A stretch of 12,313 nucleotides of DNA from CAZVYJ01 sp964631565 (GTDB taxonomy: Bacteria; Planctomycetota; Phycisphaerae; SM23-33): positions 1-12,313 of the forward strand of contig CAZVYJ010000072.1 of NCBI GenBank assembly GCA_964631565.1, given 5' to 3'. How positions within the stretch are numbered: position 1 is the stretch's first letter; each line of letters begins with the position of its first letter. The translations under genes were made by a program, and so were the position numbers. Below the pieces are notes generated by a model that was given only the letters and a program-made list of their open reading frames with translations, made no database searches and had not been told where the DNA came from. Shown here in pieces: positions 7,004 through 12,313 of this stretch.

Positions 7004-7140
7004 TTAGAAGCTGTTTCAAAACACCCATTGTGTACGTCAGGGGTGCCACGGCTTGCTTGCCAAGCCGTGTTCGTTCGACACACTGCACGGGTTGCGAGCA
7101 ACCCGTGGCACCCAATAAGTAGTTTTGAAACAGCTTCTAA
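7004..7140. mobile_element. MITE-like element with perfect terminal inverted repeats
   Basis: TTAGAAGCTGTTTCAAAAC (7004-7022) is exactly complementary to 7122-7140, giving 19-bp perfect inverted ends. The most economical reading is a 131-bp element with GAAGCTGTTTCAAAAC termini (7007-7137) flanked by a TA duplication (7005-7006 and 7138-7139). It has no room for a transposase, so it would need one in trans. The interior carries a palindrome cluster (7041-7113). It lies between the membrane-protein gene and the macro gene, about 20 bp before the macro ATG. The type of termini recalls several transposase families that use TA-type targets, but I cannot assign one. Confidence 0.65.
7041..7113. 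repeat. Palindrome cluster, copy 2 (inside MITE-like element)
   Basis: Outer arms GGGTGCCACGG (7041-7051) and CCGTGGCACCC (7103-7113) are perfectly complementary. Two inner hairpins follow: ACGGCTTG/CAAGCCGT (7048-7068, loop CTTGC) and CACGGGTTGC/GCAACCCGTG (7086-7107, loop GA). The whole can fold as a three-way junction or cruciform. It matches the degenerate copy at 5676-5734. Confidence 0.8.
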
Positions 7141-7724
7141 AAATTCCAGTACGCGAAATAGACTTCGGTTTTCAACTCGTTCACCCACATCCAATTTTTG
7201 CTTTCGTCCGAAACTCCCTGATAAAAGTAAACGGTGGCATTTTTGAGCGATTGCGGCTTCCACCATGCCGGAAGCCTGACGGATGGCTCGGAAACATCAG
7301 GCCTTATTTCGTAAGGCCGCTTCCGCAGTATCGCCTCGAAGTCGTCAGGGCTGATTTCAAAATGCAGATAGACGGCAGGGTCCAGTCCGCCCTGGTATTC
7401 GCTGCCAAGTATGCGAACCGAGCCGGGAACCGGGTCGGCTACGTAATTGCGAAACAGGCTGTTGCTGCCGGTTTCATAAAAGACAACGCCGGACACGGCA
7501 GCCGACATCAGCAGCACCAGAATCAGCGAAACCATCTGTTTGCGCTTCTGCTGCTTGATGCAATACTTCAGCGCCGATATAAAGACAAGTCCGGCAAAAA
7601 TAGCGACGAAGCCGCTGCACATAAGTCCCCTGGCACGCCAGAAGATTAATGCACAGGCCGCCATGACAATCACGACCTCGGCCGCTATCCATGCTGCCCG
7701 CTTAAGTGCCGCACTGATATCCAT
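7137..7724 (-). CDS. Membrane protein of unknown function, three N-terminal helices
   Basis: A 195-residue protein from the ATG at 7724; a TTG 12 bases upstream is possible but has no ribosome binding site. I do not recognise the family. Three hydrophobic stretches are visible at about 9-28, 33-52 and 63-84, with the basic KQQKRK between the second and third. The positive charges suggest N-terminus in, and a C-terminal domain of about 110 residues outside the cytoplasm. That domain has aromatic-rich patches (PAWWKPQ, NWMWVNE, VYFAYWNF). Its stop codon TAG (7139-7137) is made partly by the end of the MITE-like element. If a single TA were restored, the stop would be TAA at the same place, so the protein is probably not truncated. 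It starts 34 bp after the URO-D-like gene, which suggests cotranscription. Confidence 0.75.
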   Translation of the reverse strand: MDISAALKRAAWIAAEVVIVMAACALIFWRARGLMCSGFVAIFAGLVFISALKYCIKQQKRKQMVSLILVLLMSAAVSGVVFYETGSNSLFRNYVADPVPGSVRILGSEYQGGLDPAVYLHFEISPDDFEAILRKRPYEIRPDVSEPSVRLPAWWKPQSLKNATVYFYQGVSDESKNWMWVNELKTEVYFAYWNF

Positions 7725-7758
7725 TCCCGTCCCCAAATCGCATTAACCAATGATAAAT

Positions 7759-8859
7759 CTATCCCGCCCCGCCGACAAGTCTGCCCTCGTCGAGCATGGC
7801 GAGGTAGTTATCCAGCGGAATGTAGTTGGCCACGCTGTTGCCCGTGCCGAGGCAGTACCCGCCGCCGGGCGAGCAGGTCTCGACGGTTTCGCGTACGCGG
7901 CTGCGGATGGCGGCCTCGTCGCTGCGGCAGAGAAAGTCCACGTCGATGCCTCCCAGCAGCGCCGTCCGCCGGCCGTAGGTGTGCTTGACGGCGCGGACGT
8001 CTTCAATCGTGTCCTCGAAGCTGTGCTTGCCGTCGATGCCGACGTCGTCGATGAGGTCGTCGATAATCTCATCGAGCTTTCCGCACGAGTGCAGAATGTA
8101 AGGCCGCCCGGCCGCGTGCGACATGGCGGCCAGCTCCTTATGCCCGGGCAGCACAAATTCGCGCGTGTCGGCCGCCGACATCAGCAGGCCGGTCTTGAAA
8201 CCCATGTCGTCACCGGGGAATATTATTTTCACACGGTCGAACTGGAGTATGCGGCGCAGTATTTCGCGGTGCAGGTCCAGCACCTTTCCGGCGATTGCGG
8301 CGACAAGCTCGCGGTCGTCGTACAGCGCGTAGCAGAGGCTTTCGTATCCCATCAGCCACGTGAGCCACTCGGCAAAATGCCCCACCCCCTCGGCGATGAT
8401 GCACATGTCGTCCGGCAGGTTGCGCTGGTACCATTCGAATATCCGGGTAGCCGACGGCGTGCGCGGGTCCGGCCAGGTATATCGCTCGAAATCCTCCCAT
8501 GAGCGGATCGGCCCGGCGTGCTCCTCGACATAGTGCCTGCCGTTCTCGTGCGAAAGCCCGGCTGTGTCCTGCGTGGGGCGCCATATCAGCTGCGGCACGA
8601 CGCCGACGAGCGCAGCCGGAACGTAATCGAACCCGCAGAAGCGATGCACGGCTATCAGCCGGCGCTGCGGGAAATATTCGTCGGCCTCGTCAAGGCCGGC
8701 CGCCAGATCGAAGCGGTCCGCGATGGCTGCGATAATCTCCGGGTCGTGAAAAAGCTCGAGGTTGTAAACTCGCTTCGGCGTCGCCCTGCGGAGGATGTTG
8801 TCCACCAGTCCCTGCCAGTCCGGCCGAAATGAGTTGTCGAGTCCCCGGTAATTTTTCAT
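7759..8859 (-). CDS. Uroporphyrinogen decarboxylase-like (URO-D/MtaA family) protein
   Basis: A 366-residue cytoplasmic protein of the URO-D superfamily, a TIM barrel that includes heme-pathway HemE and the cobamide-linked methyltransferases MtaA, MtbA and CmuA. Visible blocks are FPGDDMGFKTGLL (214-226), the HSCG motif with His257 and Cys259, GGIDVDFL (303-310), and GGYCLGTGNSVANYIPLDNY (333-352) with Cys336. The His-x-Cys plus distant Cys pattern is the zinc site that activates a thiol in MtaA-type methyltransferases, and true HemE lacks it. This favours a methyl-transfer role over decarboxylation, but the substrate is unknown. Such stand-alone paralogues are common in Planctomycetes and Lentisphaerae. 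The ATG at 8859 has AAAGG 11 bases upstream (a modest site). It heads the probable operon URO-D, membrane protein, macro. Confidence 0.85.
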   Translation of the reverse strand: MKNYRGLDNSFRPDWQGLVDNILRRATPKRVYNLELFHDPEIIAAIADRFDLAAGLDEADEYFPQRRLIAVHRFCGFDYVPAALVGVVPQLIWRPTQDTAGLSHENGRHYVEEHAGPIRSWEDFERYTWPDPRTPSATRIFEWYQRNLPDDMCIIAEGVGHFAEWLTWLMGYESLCYALYDDRELVAAIAGKVLDLHREILRRILQFDRVKIIFPGDDMGFKTGLLMSAADTREFVLPGHKELAAMSHAAGRPYILHSCGKLDEIIDDLIDDVGIDGKHSFEDTIEDVRAVKHTYGRRTALLGGIDVDFLCRSDEAAIRSRVRETVETCSPGGGYCLGTGNSVANYIPLDNYLAMLDEGRLVGGAG

Positions 8860-9036
8860 ATGAGCAACCTTTATTATGGCTTCAGTCGCTTAAATGAACT
8901 GCCTGATGCAGAATTAAACAACACTTACGGGAGTTTGTCGCCGCATTTGCTGCCAATAAATTTGCTCCACCCATTACGTAAAATTCCCACAACTTTGCAG
9001 GGATTAACGTGGATAAACGCGGATACTTTTTATCAG

Positions 9037-9063
9037 CATGGCGGTCCCTTAGGGACCGCCATG
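9037..9063. repeat. Hairpin repeat type A, copy 2
   Basis: CATGGCGGTCCCT (9037-9049) and AGGGACCGCCATG (9051-9063) form a perfect 13-bp palindrome about one central base. The core matches 5757-5779 except for one loop base and one compensatory base pair. Confidence 0.85.
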
Positions 9064-9085
9064 TGTTTTATTACAAAACCTTTAT

Positions 9086-9111
9086 CGCGGCAGCCTGGGA
9101 AGGCCGCCGCG
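9086..9111. repeat. Hairpin repeat type B, copy 2
   Basis: CGCGGCAGCCT (9086-9096) pairs with AGGCCGCCGCG (9101-9111) around a GGGA loop, with one A-C mismatch. Apart from that base it equals the core of copy 1 at 5796-5821. Confidence 0.8.
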
Positions 9112-9259
9112 CTTTGTTAAATTCTTATCCCGTTTATCTGTGTTCATCTCTGCCATTTTTCGGCTTGCCGCGTCGTACCCGTACGGGGAAGACGGGAAGC
9201 CTTTTCGCGCGAAATGGCGTCCCTGTTTCAGGGCCGGTTCGCGGAAATCCCAAATGGTT

Positions 9260-11200
9260 TCAAGACTTTTTATTCTTTCTCCGGCTTGCCGTTTTTTTTC
9301 GTTTCGACTGCGGTTTTGCCGCCTGGGTTCGCAGCCAGTCCAATGCCGCCGGCATCGCCCGCCACGCCCGGCCGCATTCCATGGCGCATATAACGGCTTC
9401 CTCCTCGGAGCCGATTTTGTACGTCTCCGGGACATAATCAATCTCCGCATCGCCAAGCAGATATTTGGGCGCATGTCGATTGGCCTTAATCGCTTTTTGA
9501 AGTTGCCGCCTCGACTCGGGCGTGTCGCCCTCTTTGATGAAACTCAGCAGGGCGCGGCAGTACAGCCACATGGCCGTCCTGTCATCTGCGAAATCGGCCA
9601 GGAGTTTTCCGGCTTCGTCCTGCCGGCCTTCGGCCAGCAAAAGCGGCAACAGCACGTACCGAACGCCCTGATTATCATTGGGATTAAGCCGCAGCAACTC
9701 CCGGTAGTCGTCGACGGCCTGAGCGATCTGTCCAATCTCTTCGCGAGTCTGCGCCAGGCCGAAAAGAGCGCGCATGAACGGACGGGTTTTCGTTATCCCC
9801 CAGAAGTAACCGGCATCCTGCTGAAAGCATTGCTCTCCCAGCGCCCGCCTTCCGGCCTGCACGCCCGCGGCGTAATATTCGCCGGCTTTCTCGAGCGATG
9901 GGGTATTCTCCGCAAGAATGACGTAGGCGTCAGCGCAGTCGGGGCATATCTGAAGCGCCTTGCGTGCAAGAACGATCCGCCGCCGGCCTATCGAATCGAA
10001 GGCCTGGAAGCAGAGGTCCTGCGCCTCTTCGGCCGCGTTGCGAGGTTCGCAGCGGGACTGCGCCAAAGGCATCATCTCATTTATTGCGGCGTTCATTTCA
10101 TCAACGTCGGCGAATTCCCTGCCTTCCAGAAGTCGTTCTATCTGCAGATGCGTCGTCTCCATTGAGCGACGATCGAAAAAACCGTATTTAAAAAGCTTCT
10201 CGCGGGCAGGCGGCTTCAACAGGAAAGGCAGGCTCAGCGTGAACTCCATTGGTCCGGAAAATGTGGCGACCTGCTTTGTCCATCTGCCGGAATCCATCTC
10301 GTCTTCAGTGGCGGCCGACAGCGCTCGCATCAGACCCTCGAAGAACGTCATCAAGTCTGGGCCGGGCCGGCGCGTCCGCATCGGCGGCTCGAAATACATC
10401 GCTACCGGGTAGGCGTTTTCGCCGGCTACCGGCAGGTTGCCGTCCTCCCAAAGGTCGGCATCCGCAAAAGGAATCGCCGTTATATCGTCAAATGTGAGCG
10501 ACCAGACTCCGCCGCCCGTCAAAAACACGGACGGGTCGCCTGAATCGTATGAATCCCAGTACCGTTCCTGCGATTTGTAGAAGCCCAGGCCGAACTCACG
10601 CCCGCCGGCGCCCATGACCACCGCAAAACGACAGGCGTCATCTTTGCGCGGCGATTCAATCTCGATTAAATCCTCGTTGCCGAGATGTCGCCACGGAGCG
10701 GCTTCATAAAAAAGGCCGGCCGCCTCAGCAAACGCCCGCACCCGTTCAGTCGTAACGCCTTTCACCTGGAGATAGCCCTGCGGAACCGGCCCGTCTTTCG
10801 ACATGAACCGGGCCATATACTCCTCGCTCTGCTCGATCATGCGCAGACAATCGCGATACTCCACGCATATATTCGCGCCGGCCAGCATAAGCGACAGGTG
10901 CTCCGACAATGCAGGGTCATTAACCTCGATCCTGCCCGGGCGGTAGCCGCCGTGCCCGCCGGTCGCAAAATCAGCCAGGGCGTCAACCGCCATGGCGACA
11001 TCGGCCTTATCTTTGGGCCGAATATCCTCGCTTACGCTTACTTTGCCCGTATTCAGGCTGCCCCACATTACAGTAACCGCACGAAAAGGCTTGCCGCCTT
11101 CTTCCTCAAGCCAGCCCGGCATGCGAATAAACCCGCCCTGCCACGTATCGTTCGGTCTTTGGGGAAGTTGTTTCAGCCGCTCAATCGCAAAGTTAATCAT
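9260..11200 (-). CDS. ST7-like tetratricopeptide-repeat protein
   Basis: A 646-residue, apparently cytoplasmic protein with no signal peptide or membrane helix. The first 370 residues form one or two alpha/beta domains of unknown function; by eye they resemble the Pfam domains labelled DUF6930 (RPGRIEVNDPALSEHL, 87-102) and DUF7309, but I cannot confirm this. The C-terminal part (about 395-605) contains the helical-repeat block LARKALQICPDCADAYVILA (411-430), then YYAAGVQAGRRALG, RPFMRALFGLAQ and LLRLNPNDNQGVRYVLLPLL (502-521). This is the pattern shared with the ST7 (suppressor of tumorigenicity 7) family and many bacterial TPR proteins. The C-terminus is strongly basic (SKRKKTASRRKNKKS). 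A role as a scaffold is only inferred. The start is the ATG at 11200: GGAGG lies 6 bases upstream, so the TTG at 11218 is rejected. No operon partner is evident; it is followed by a 400-bp spacer. Confidence 0.85.
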   Translation of the reverse strand: MINFAIERLKQLPQRPNDTWQGGFIRMPGWLEEEGGKPFRAVTVMWGSLNTGKVSVSEDIRPKDKADVAMAVDALADFATGGHGGYRPGRIEVNDPALSEHLSLMLAGANICVEYRDCLRMIEQSEEYMARFMSKDGPVPQGYLQVKGVTTERVRAFAEAAGLFYEAAPWRHLGNEDLIEIESPRKDDACRFAVVMGAGGREFGLGFYKSQERYWDSYDSGDPSVFLTGGGVWSLTFDDITAIPFADADLWEDGNLPVAGENAYPVAMYFEPPMRTRRPGPDLMTFFEGLMRALSAATEDEMDSGRWTKQVATFSGPMEFTLSLPFLLKPPAREKLFKYGFFDRRSMETTHLQIERLLEGREFADVDEMNAAINEMMPLAQSRCEPRNAAEEAQDLCFQAFDSIGRRRIVLARKALQICPDCADAYVILAENTPSLEKAGEYYAAGVQAGRRALGEQCFQQDAGYFWGITKTRPFMRALFGLAQTREEIGQIAQAVDDYRELLRLNPNDNQGVRYVLLPLLLAEGRQDEAGKLLADFADDRTAMWLYCRALLSFIKEGDTPESRRQLQKAIKANRHAPKYLLGDAEIDYVPETYKIGSEEEAVICAMECGRAWRAMPAALDWLRTQAAKPQSKRKKTASRRKNKKS

Positions 11201-11206
11201 TGCGGG

Positions 11207-11211
11207 CCTCC
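11207..11211 (-). promoter_or_regulatory. Ribosome binding site of ST7-like gene
   Basis: GGAGG on the minus strand, 6 bases before the ATG at 11200. It selects this start over an in-frame TTG further upstream. Confidence 0.75.
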
Positions 11212-11246
11212 ATATCAAAATTTGCAGCTACGGTACCTTTCCGCAT

Positions 11247-11345
11247 CCCGACATGCAAGCCGGATTAGCTTCCCGGCACAAGCGATGAAAAACGGATTCA
11301 TGCCGCCCGACATGCTGAGCCGTCTGCCCTTCGATCCCGACATGC
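11247..11345. repeat. Three copies of CCCGACATGC
   Basis: The decamer CCCGACATGC occurs exactly at 11247-11256, 11306-11315 and 11336-11345, spaced 59 and 30 bp (about two turns and one turn of a 30-bp unit). The last copy overlaps the palindrome CCCGAC-ATGC-GTCGGG (11336-11351). They lie upstream of the ST7-like gene and could be operator-like sites or remnants of a repeat. Confidence 0.5.
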
Positions 11346-11359
11346 GTCGGGCCTCAGGA

Positions 11360-11382
11360 CAACTCGCATAAGACGCGAGTTG
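11360..11382. repeat. Small palindrome CAACTCGC/GCGAGTTG
   Basis: A perfect 8-bp stem (11360-11367 with 11375-11382) around a 7-base loop ATAAGAC, about 160 bp upstream of the ST7-like start. It has no T-run, so its function is open. Confidence 0.5.
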
Positions 11383-11457
11383 CGCCCGAAACGTCATCCC
11401 CGTTTTTGAACCAACCCGCGGAATTCCAAAAAAATTGCAGGGATGAACTCAGAATAC

Positions 11458-11503
11458 CTAATGCCTAATGACCAATGTCTAATTAATGACTAATGCCTGA
11501 TGT
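11458..11503. repeat. Heptamer array CTAATGN, copy A
   Basis: Units CTAATGC, CTAATGA, CCAATGT, CTAATTA, then ATGA, then CTAATGC and CTGATGT: a 7-bp period with one 4-base slip. The block 11458-11497 equals 11706-11745 at 38 of 40 bases. Confidence 0.8.
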
Positions 11504-11513
11504 CCAAGAATTT

Positions 11514-11571
11514 GCGACTCGCGATTCGAGATTCGCAATTCGCGACTCTTCCTGCTGCCTGCTGCCCGCTC
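11514..11571. repeat. Heptamer arrays GCGAYTC and CCTGCTG
   Basis: Five consecutive units GCGACTC, GCGATTC, GAGATTC, GCAATTC and GCGACTC (11514-11548), then after TT three units CCTGCTG, CCTGCTG and CCCGCTC (11551-11571). Both keep a strict 7-bp period with different unit sequences. Confidence 0.8.
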
Positions 11572-11584
11572 CCTTTTTTCGACA

Positions 11585-11716
11585 CTGTTTGTGCACGAAA
11601 TCGGCGTCAGGGCCTGTAAGTATGGAGGGACGTTCCATGTGAACGCGCCCGACTGGCCGCGAGTGTTAAGCGAGCGGATGCTGTTTGAAAAGTTATTGAG
11701 AATGTCTAATGCCTAA
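11585..11716 (+). pseudogene. Coding-like fragment between repeat arrays
   Basis: This frame has no ATG at its left end but reads LFVHEIGVRACKYGG, then TFHVNAPDWPRVLSE and RMLFEKLL, a balanced mix of aromatic, charged and hydrophobic residues unlike the translated repeats around it. The stop TAA (11714-11716) is supplied by heptamer array copy B. I do not recognise the family. It may be the broken end of a lost gene bracketed by the two 40-bp repeat copies, or chance. Confidence 0.25.
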
Positions 11717-11745
11717 TGACGAATGTCTAATGAATGACTAATGCC
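11699..11745. repeat. Heptamer array CTAATGN, copy B
   Basis: Units AGAATGT, CTAATGC, CTAATGA, CGAATGT, CTAATGA, then ATGA, then CTAATGC. It has the same unit order and the same 4-base slip as copy A 248 bp away, with two substitutions. Confidence 0.8.
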
Positions 11746-11803
11746 CAAATGCCGAAGTCGTATCCCGGAACGCGGAACACGTATTTCGGTTCCAAATTTC
11801 TTT

Positions 11804-11838
11804 CCCGGGTTCCCGGTTCCGGGCTACGGGTTCCCATA
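11804..11838. repeat. Heptamer array TCCCGGT
   Basis: Units CCCGGGT, TCCCGGT, TCCGGGC, TACGGGT and TCCCATA in register. A more decayed stretch of similar units (TCCCGGA, ACGCGGA) begins at 11763, one base out of phase. Confidence 0.65.
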
Positions 11839-12025
11839 CGCCCAAACATGCCGCCAAAAGCCGCAAATGCTTAAGCGGCATATATTTAAGTTCCGCAGAA
11901 TCGGGCACAGCCGGGCAGGCGGGGGAATAGAAGGCAATCAAGGGCGCCGGGCGGCAGGCAGGAGGCGTCAGTTGGAATGAATCGTCGCTGGAGGCAACGA
12001 GTGAACATAAATTTCAAATCACAAA

Positions 12026-12241
12026 CCCGCCTTTGCCGAGTCGCCGACGCTCCATAGCTATGGTGACGGAGCGGCTTCGGCGGGCAGGTTTCAAAACCCA
12101 AACAAATTCCAAAATACAAATTCCAAAAAGAAAAAAGATGCCCACGGTGTGGTGTTTGGAATTTGGAGCTTTGGTTATTGAGAATCGTTTGGAACTTGTT
12201 TTTTGTGATTTGGGATTTTCCGCGGCAGGCGGGACGCCTGC
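12026..12241. repeat. Hairpin-bounded A-rich/T-rich heptamer inverted repeat
   Basis: From left: a nested stem-loop (CCCGCC 12026-12031 with GGCGGG 12079-12084; CGCTCC 12048-12053 with GGAGCG 12068-12073; CATAGCTATG at the tip). Next comes the A-rich array CAAATTC, CAAAATA, CAAATTC, CAAAAAG (12103-12130). A short spacer follows, then nine T/G-rich heptamers (12154-12216; for example GTTTGGA, ATTTGGA, TTGTGAT, TTGGGAT). The right end is the hairpin GCAGGCG-GGA-CGCCTGC (12225-12241). The A-rich and T-rich arrays are broadly complementary. Confidence 0.6.
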
Positions 12242-12313
12242 GGTACAGATTACGGCCAAAAAAGCTGACTCATCCCCAGTTTTAGTTCAGGCAAAAAAAT
12301 AGCCGACTTCTTT

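Larger units (their letters stand above)
8997..9156. repeat. Inverted-repeat-bounded element enclosing two hairpins
   Basis: The left arm (about 8999-9026) consists of 10-bp units GGATTAACGT, GGATAAACGC and GGATAC. The right arm (about 9125-9154) contains TTTATCTGTG and TTCATCTCTG, a degenerate reverse complement of the left. Between them lie hairpins of type A (9037-9063) and type B (9086-9111). The arms match only imperfectly, so the borders are approximate. Confidence 0.5.
8860..9259. other. Intergenic region, 400 bp, repeat-rich
   Basis: This lies between the stop of the ST7-like gene and the start of the URO-D-like gene, both on the minus strand. No gene is seen; a short plus-strand frame at 8860-9120 has no coding features and runs through palindromes. 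The part nearest the URO-D gene (8860-8995) is AT-richer and should contain its promoter, though I could not fix one. The middle (8997-9156) is an inverted-repeat-bounded hairpin pair. The rest carries three small palindromes: CCCGTACGGG (9178-9187), TTTCGCGCGAAA (9203-9214) and CCCTG-TTT-CAGGG (9221-9233). Confidence 0.6.
11201..12313. other. Gene-poor 1.1-kb region of short-period repeats
   Basis: No intact gene is recognised. 11219-11450 is the ST7-like gene's upstream region, with a tenfold-conserved decamer repeated three times and two small palindromes (11336-11351 and 11360-11382). 11458-12216 contains several degenerate 7-bp arrays listed separately, with a short coding-like stretch at 11585-11698. 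11839-12025 is plain sequence in which I see nothing. The right end (12242-12313) shows no feature. Confidence 0.6.

Noticed and set aside
7004..7140. Truncation of the membrane protein by the inserted element
   Set aside because: Restoring one TA at the junction gives TAA at the same codon as the present TAG, so the original stop was most likely at the same position.
6985..7266. 94-codon N-terminal extension of the macro-domain protein
   Set aside because: It runs through the MITE-like element and antisense to the end of the membrane-protein gene. The ATG at 6984 has GGAG upstream and matches usual macro-domain starts.
9140..10165. Plus-strand open frame (341 codons) opposite the ST7-like gene
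   Set aside because: It is antisense to the coding strand and starts in palindromic spacer. The composition fits a shadow of the real gene.
11215..11397. Small minus-strand open frame (60 codons) upstream of the ST7-like gene
   Set aside because: It overlaps the triple decamer repeat and a palindrome and has no recognisable ribosome binding site or family features. It is kept only as part of the upstream region.
11458..11752. CRISPR array
   Set aside because: The repeats are 7-bp tandem units with two 40-bp copies. There is no series of 20-40-bp repeats with unique spacers of equal length, and no cas gene nearby.

Overview
This window looks like a chromosomal segment of a free-living, GC-rich Gram-negative bacterium, most likely from the Planctomycetes (Phycisphaerae/Sedimentisphaerales-like) or a neighbouring PVC lineage. 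That placement is an inference. It rests on the fused glucosamine-6-phosphate deaminase/PIG-L deacetylase, the stand-alone URO-D-type protein, the ST7-like TPR protein, and spacers full of degenerate palindromes and short-period repeats. No rRNA, tRNA, CRISPR array, transposase gene or phage gene was seen.

Layout. 1-98: downstream spacer. 99-1988 (-): NagB-LmbE fusion for amino-sugar catabolism. 1989-2175: divergent promoter region. 2176-2952 (+): acetolactate decarboxylase with a lipoprotein signal. 3064-5655 (-): ClpB disaggregase. 5656-6038: spacer with three strong palindromes just upstream of the clpB ribosome binding site, then the mscL promoter. 6039-6389 (+): short MscL channel. 6445-6984 (-): macro-domain protein. 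7007-7137: a 131-bp MITE-like element whose end lies inside the stop codon of the next gene. 7137-7724 (-): three-helix membrane protein of unknown function. 7759-8859 (-): URO-D/MtaA-like protein. 8860-9259: spacer with an inverted-repeat-bounded pair of hairpins. 9260-11200 (-): 646-residue ST7/TPR-like protein. 11201-12313: about 1.1 kb without a recognisable gene, holding a patchwork of degenerate 7-bp tandem arrays.

How the genes work together. The URO-D-like, membrane and macro genes share a strand. They are 34 bp apart and, before the element arrived, about 20 bp apart, so they probably formed one operon. No known pathway joins them. The other genes look like independent housekeeping or stress functions: amino-sugar use, acetoin formation, protein disaggregation and osmotic safety valve. 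I see no recognisable defence or biosynthetic system.

The least ordinary content is non-coding: (1) a hairpin pair found in two spacers with a compensatory base-pair change, (2) a MITE-like element carrying a palindrome cluster also found upstream of clpB and sitting in a stop codon, and (3) at least six heptanucleotide arrays in the last 860 bp, including a 40-bp block duplicated at 38/40 identity around a coding-like fragment.
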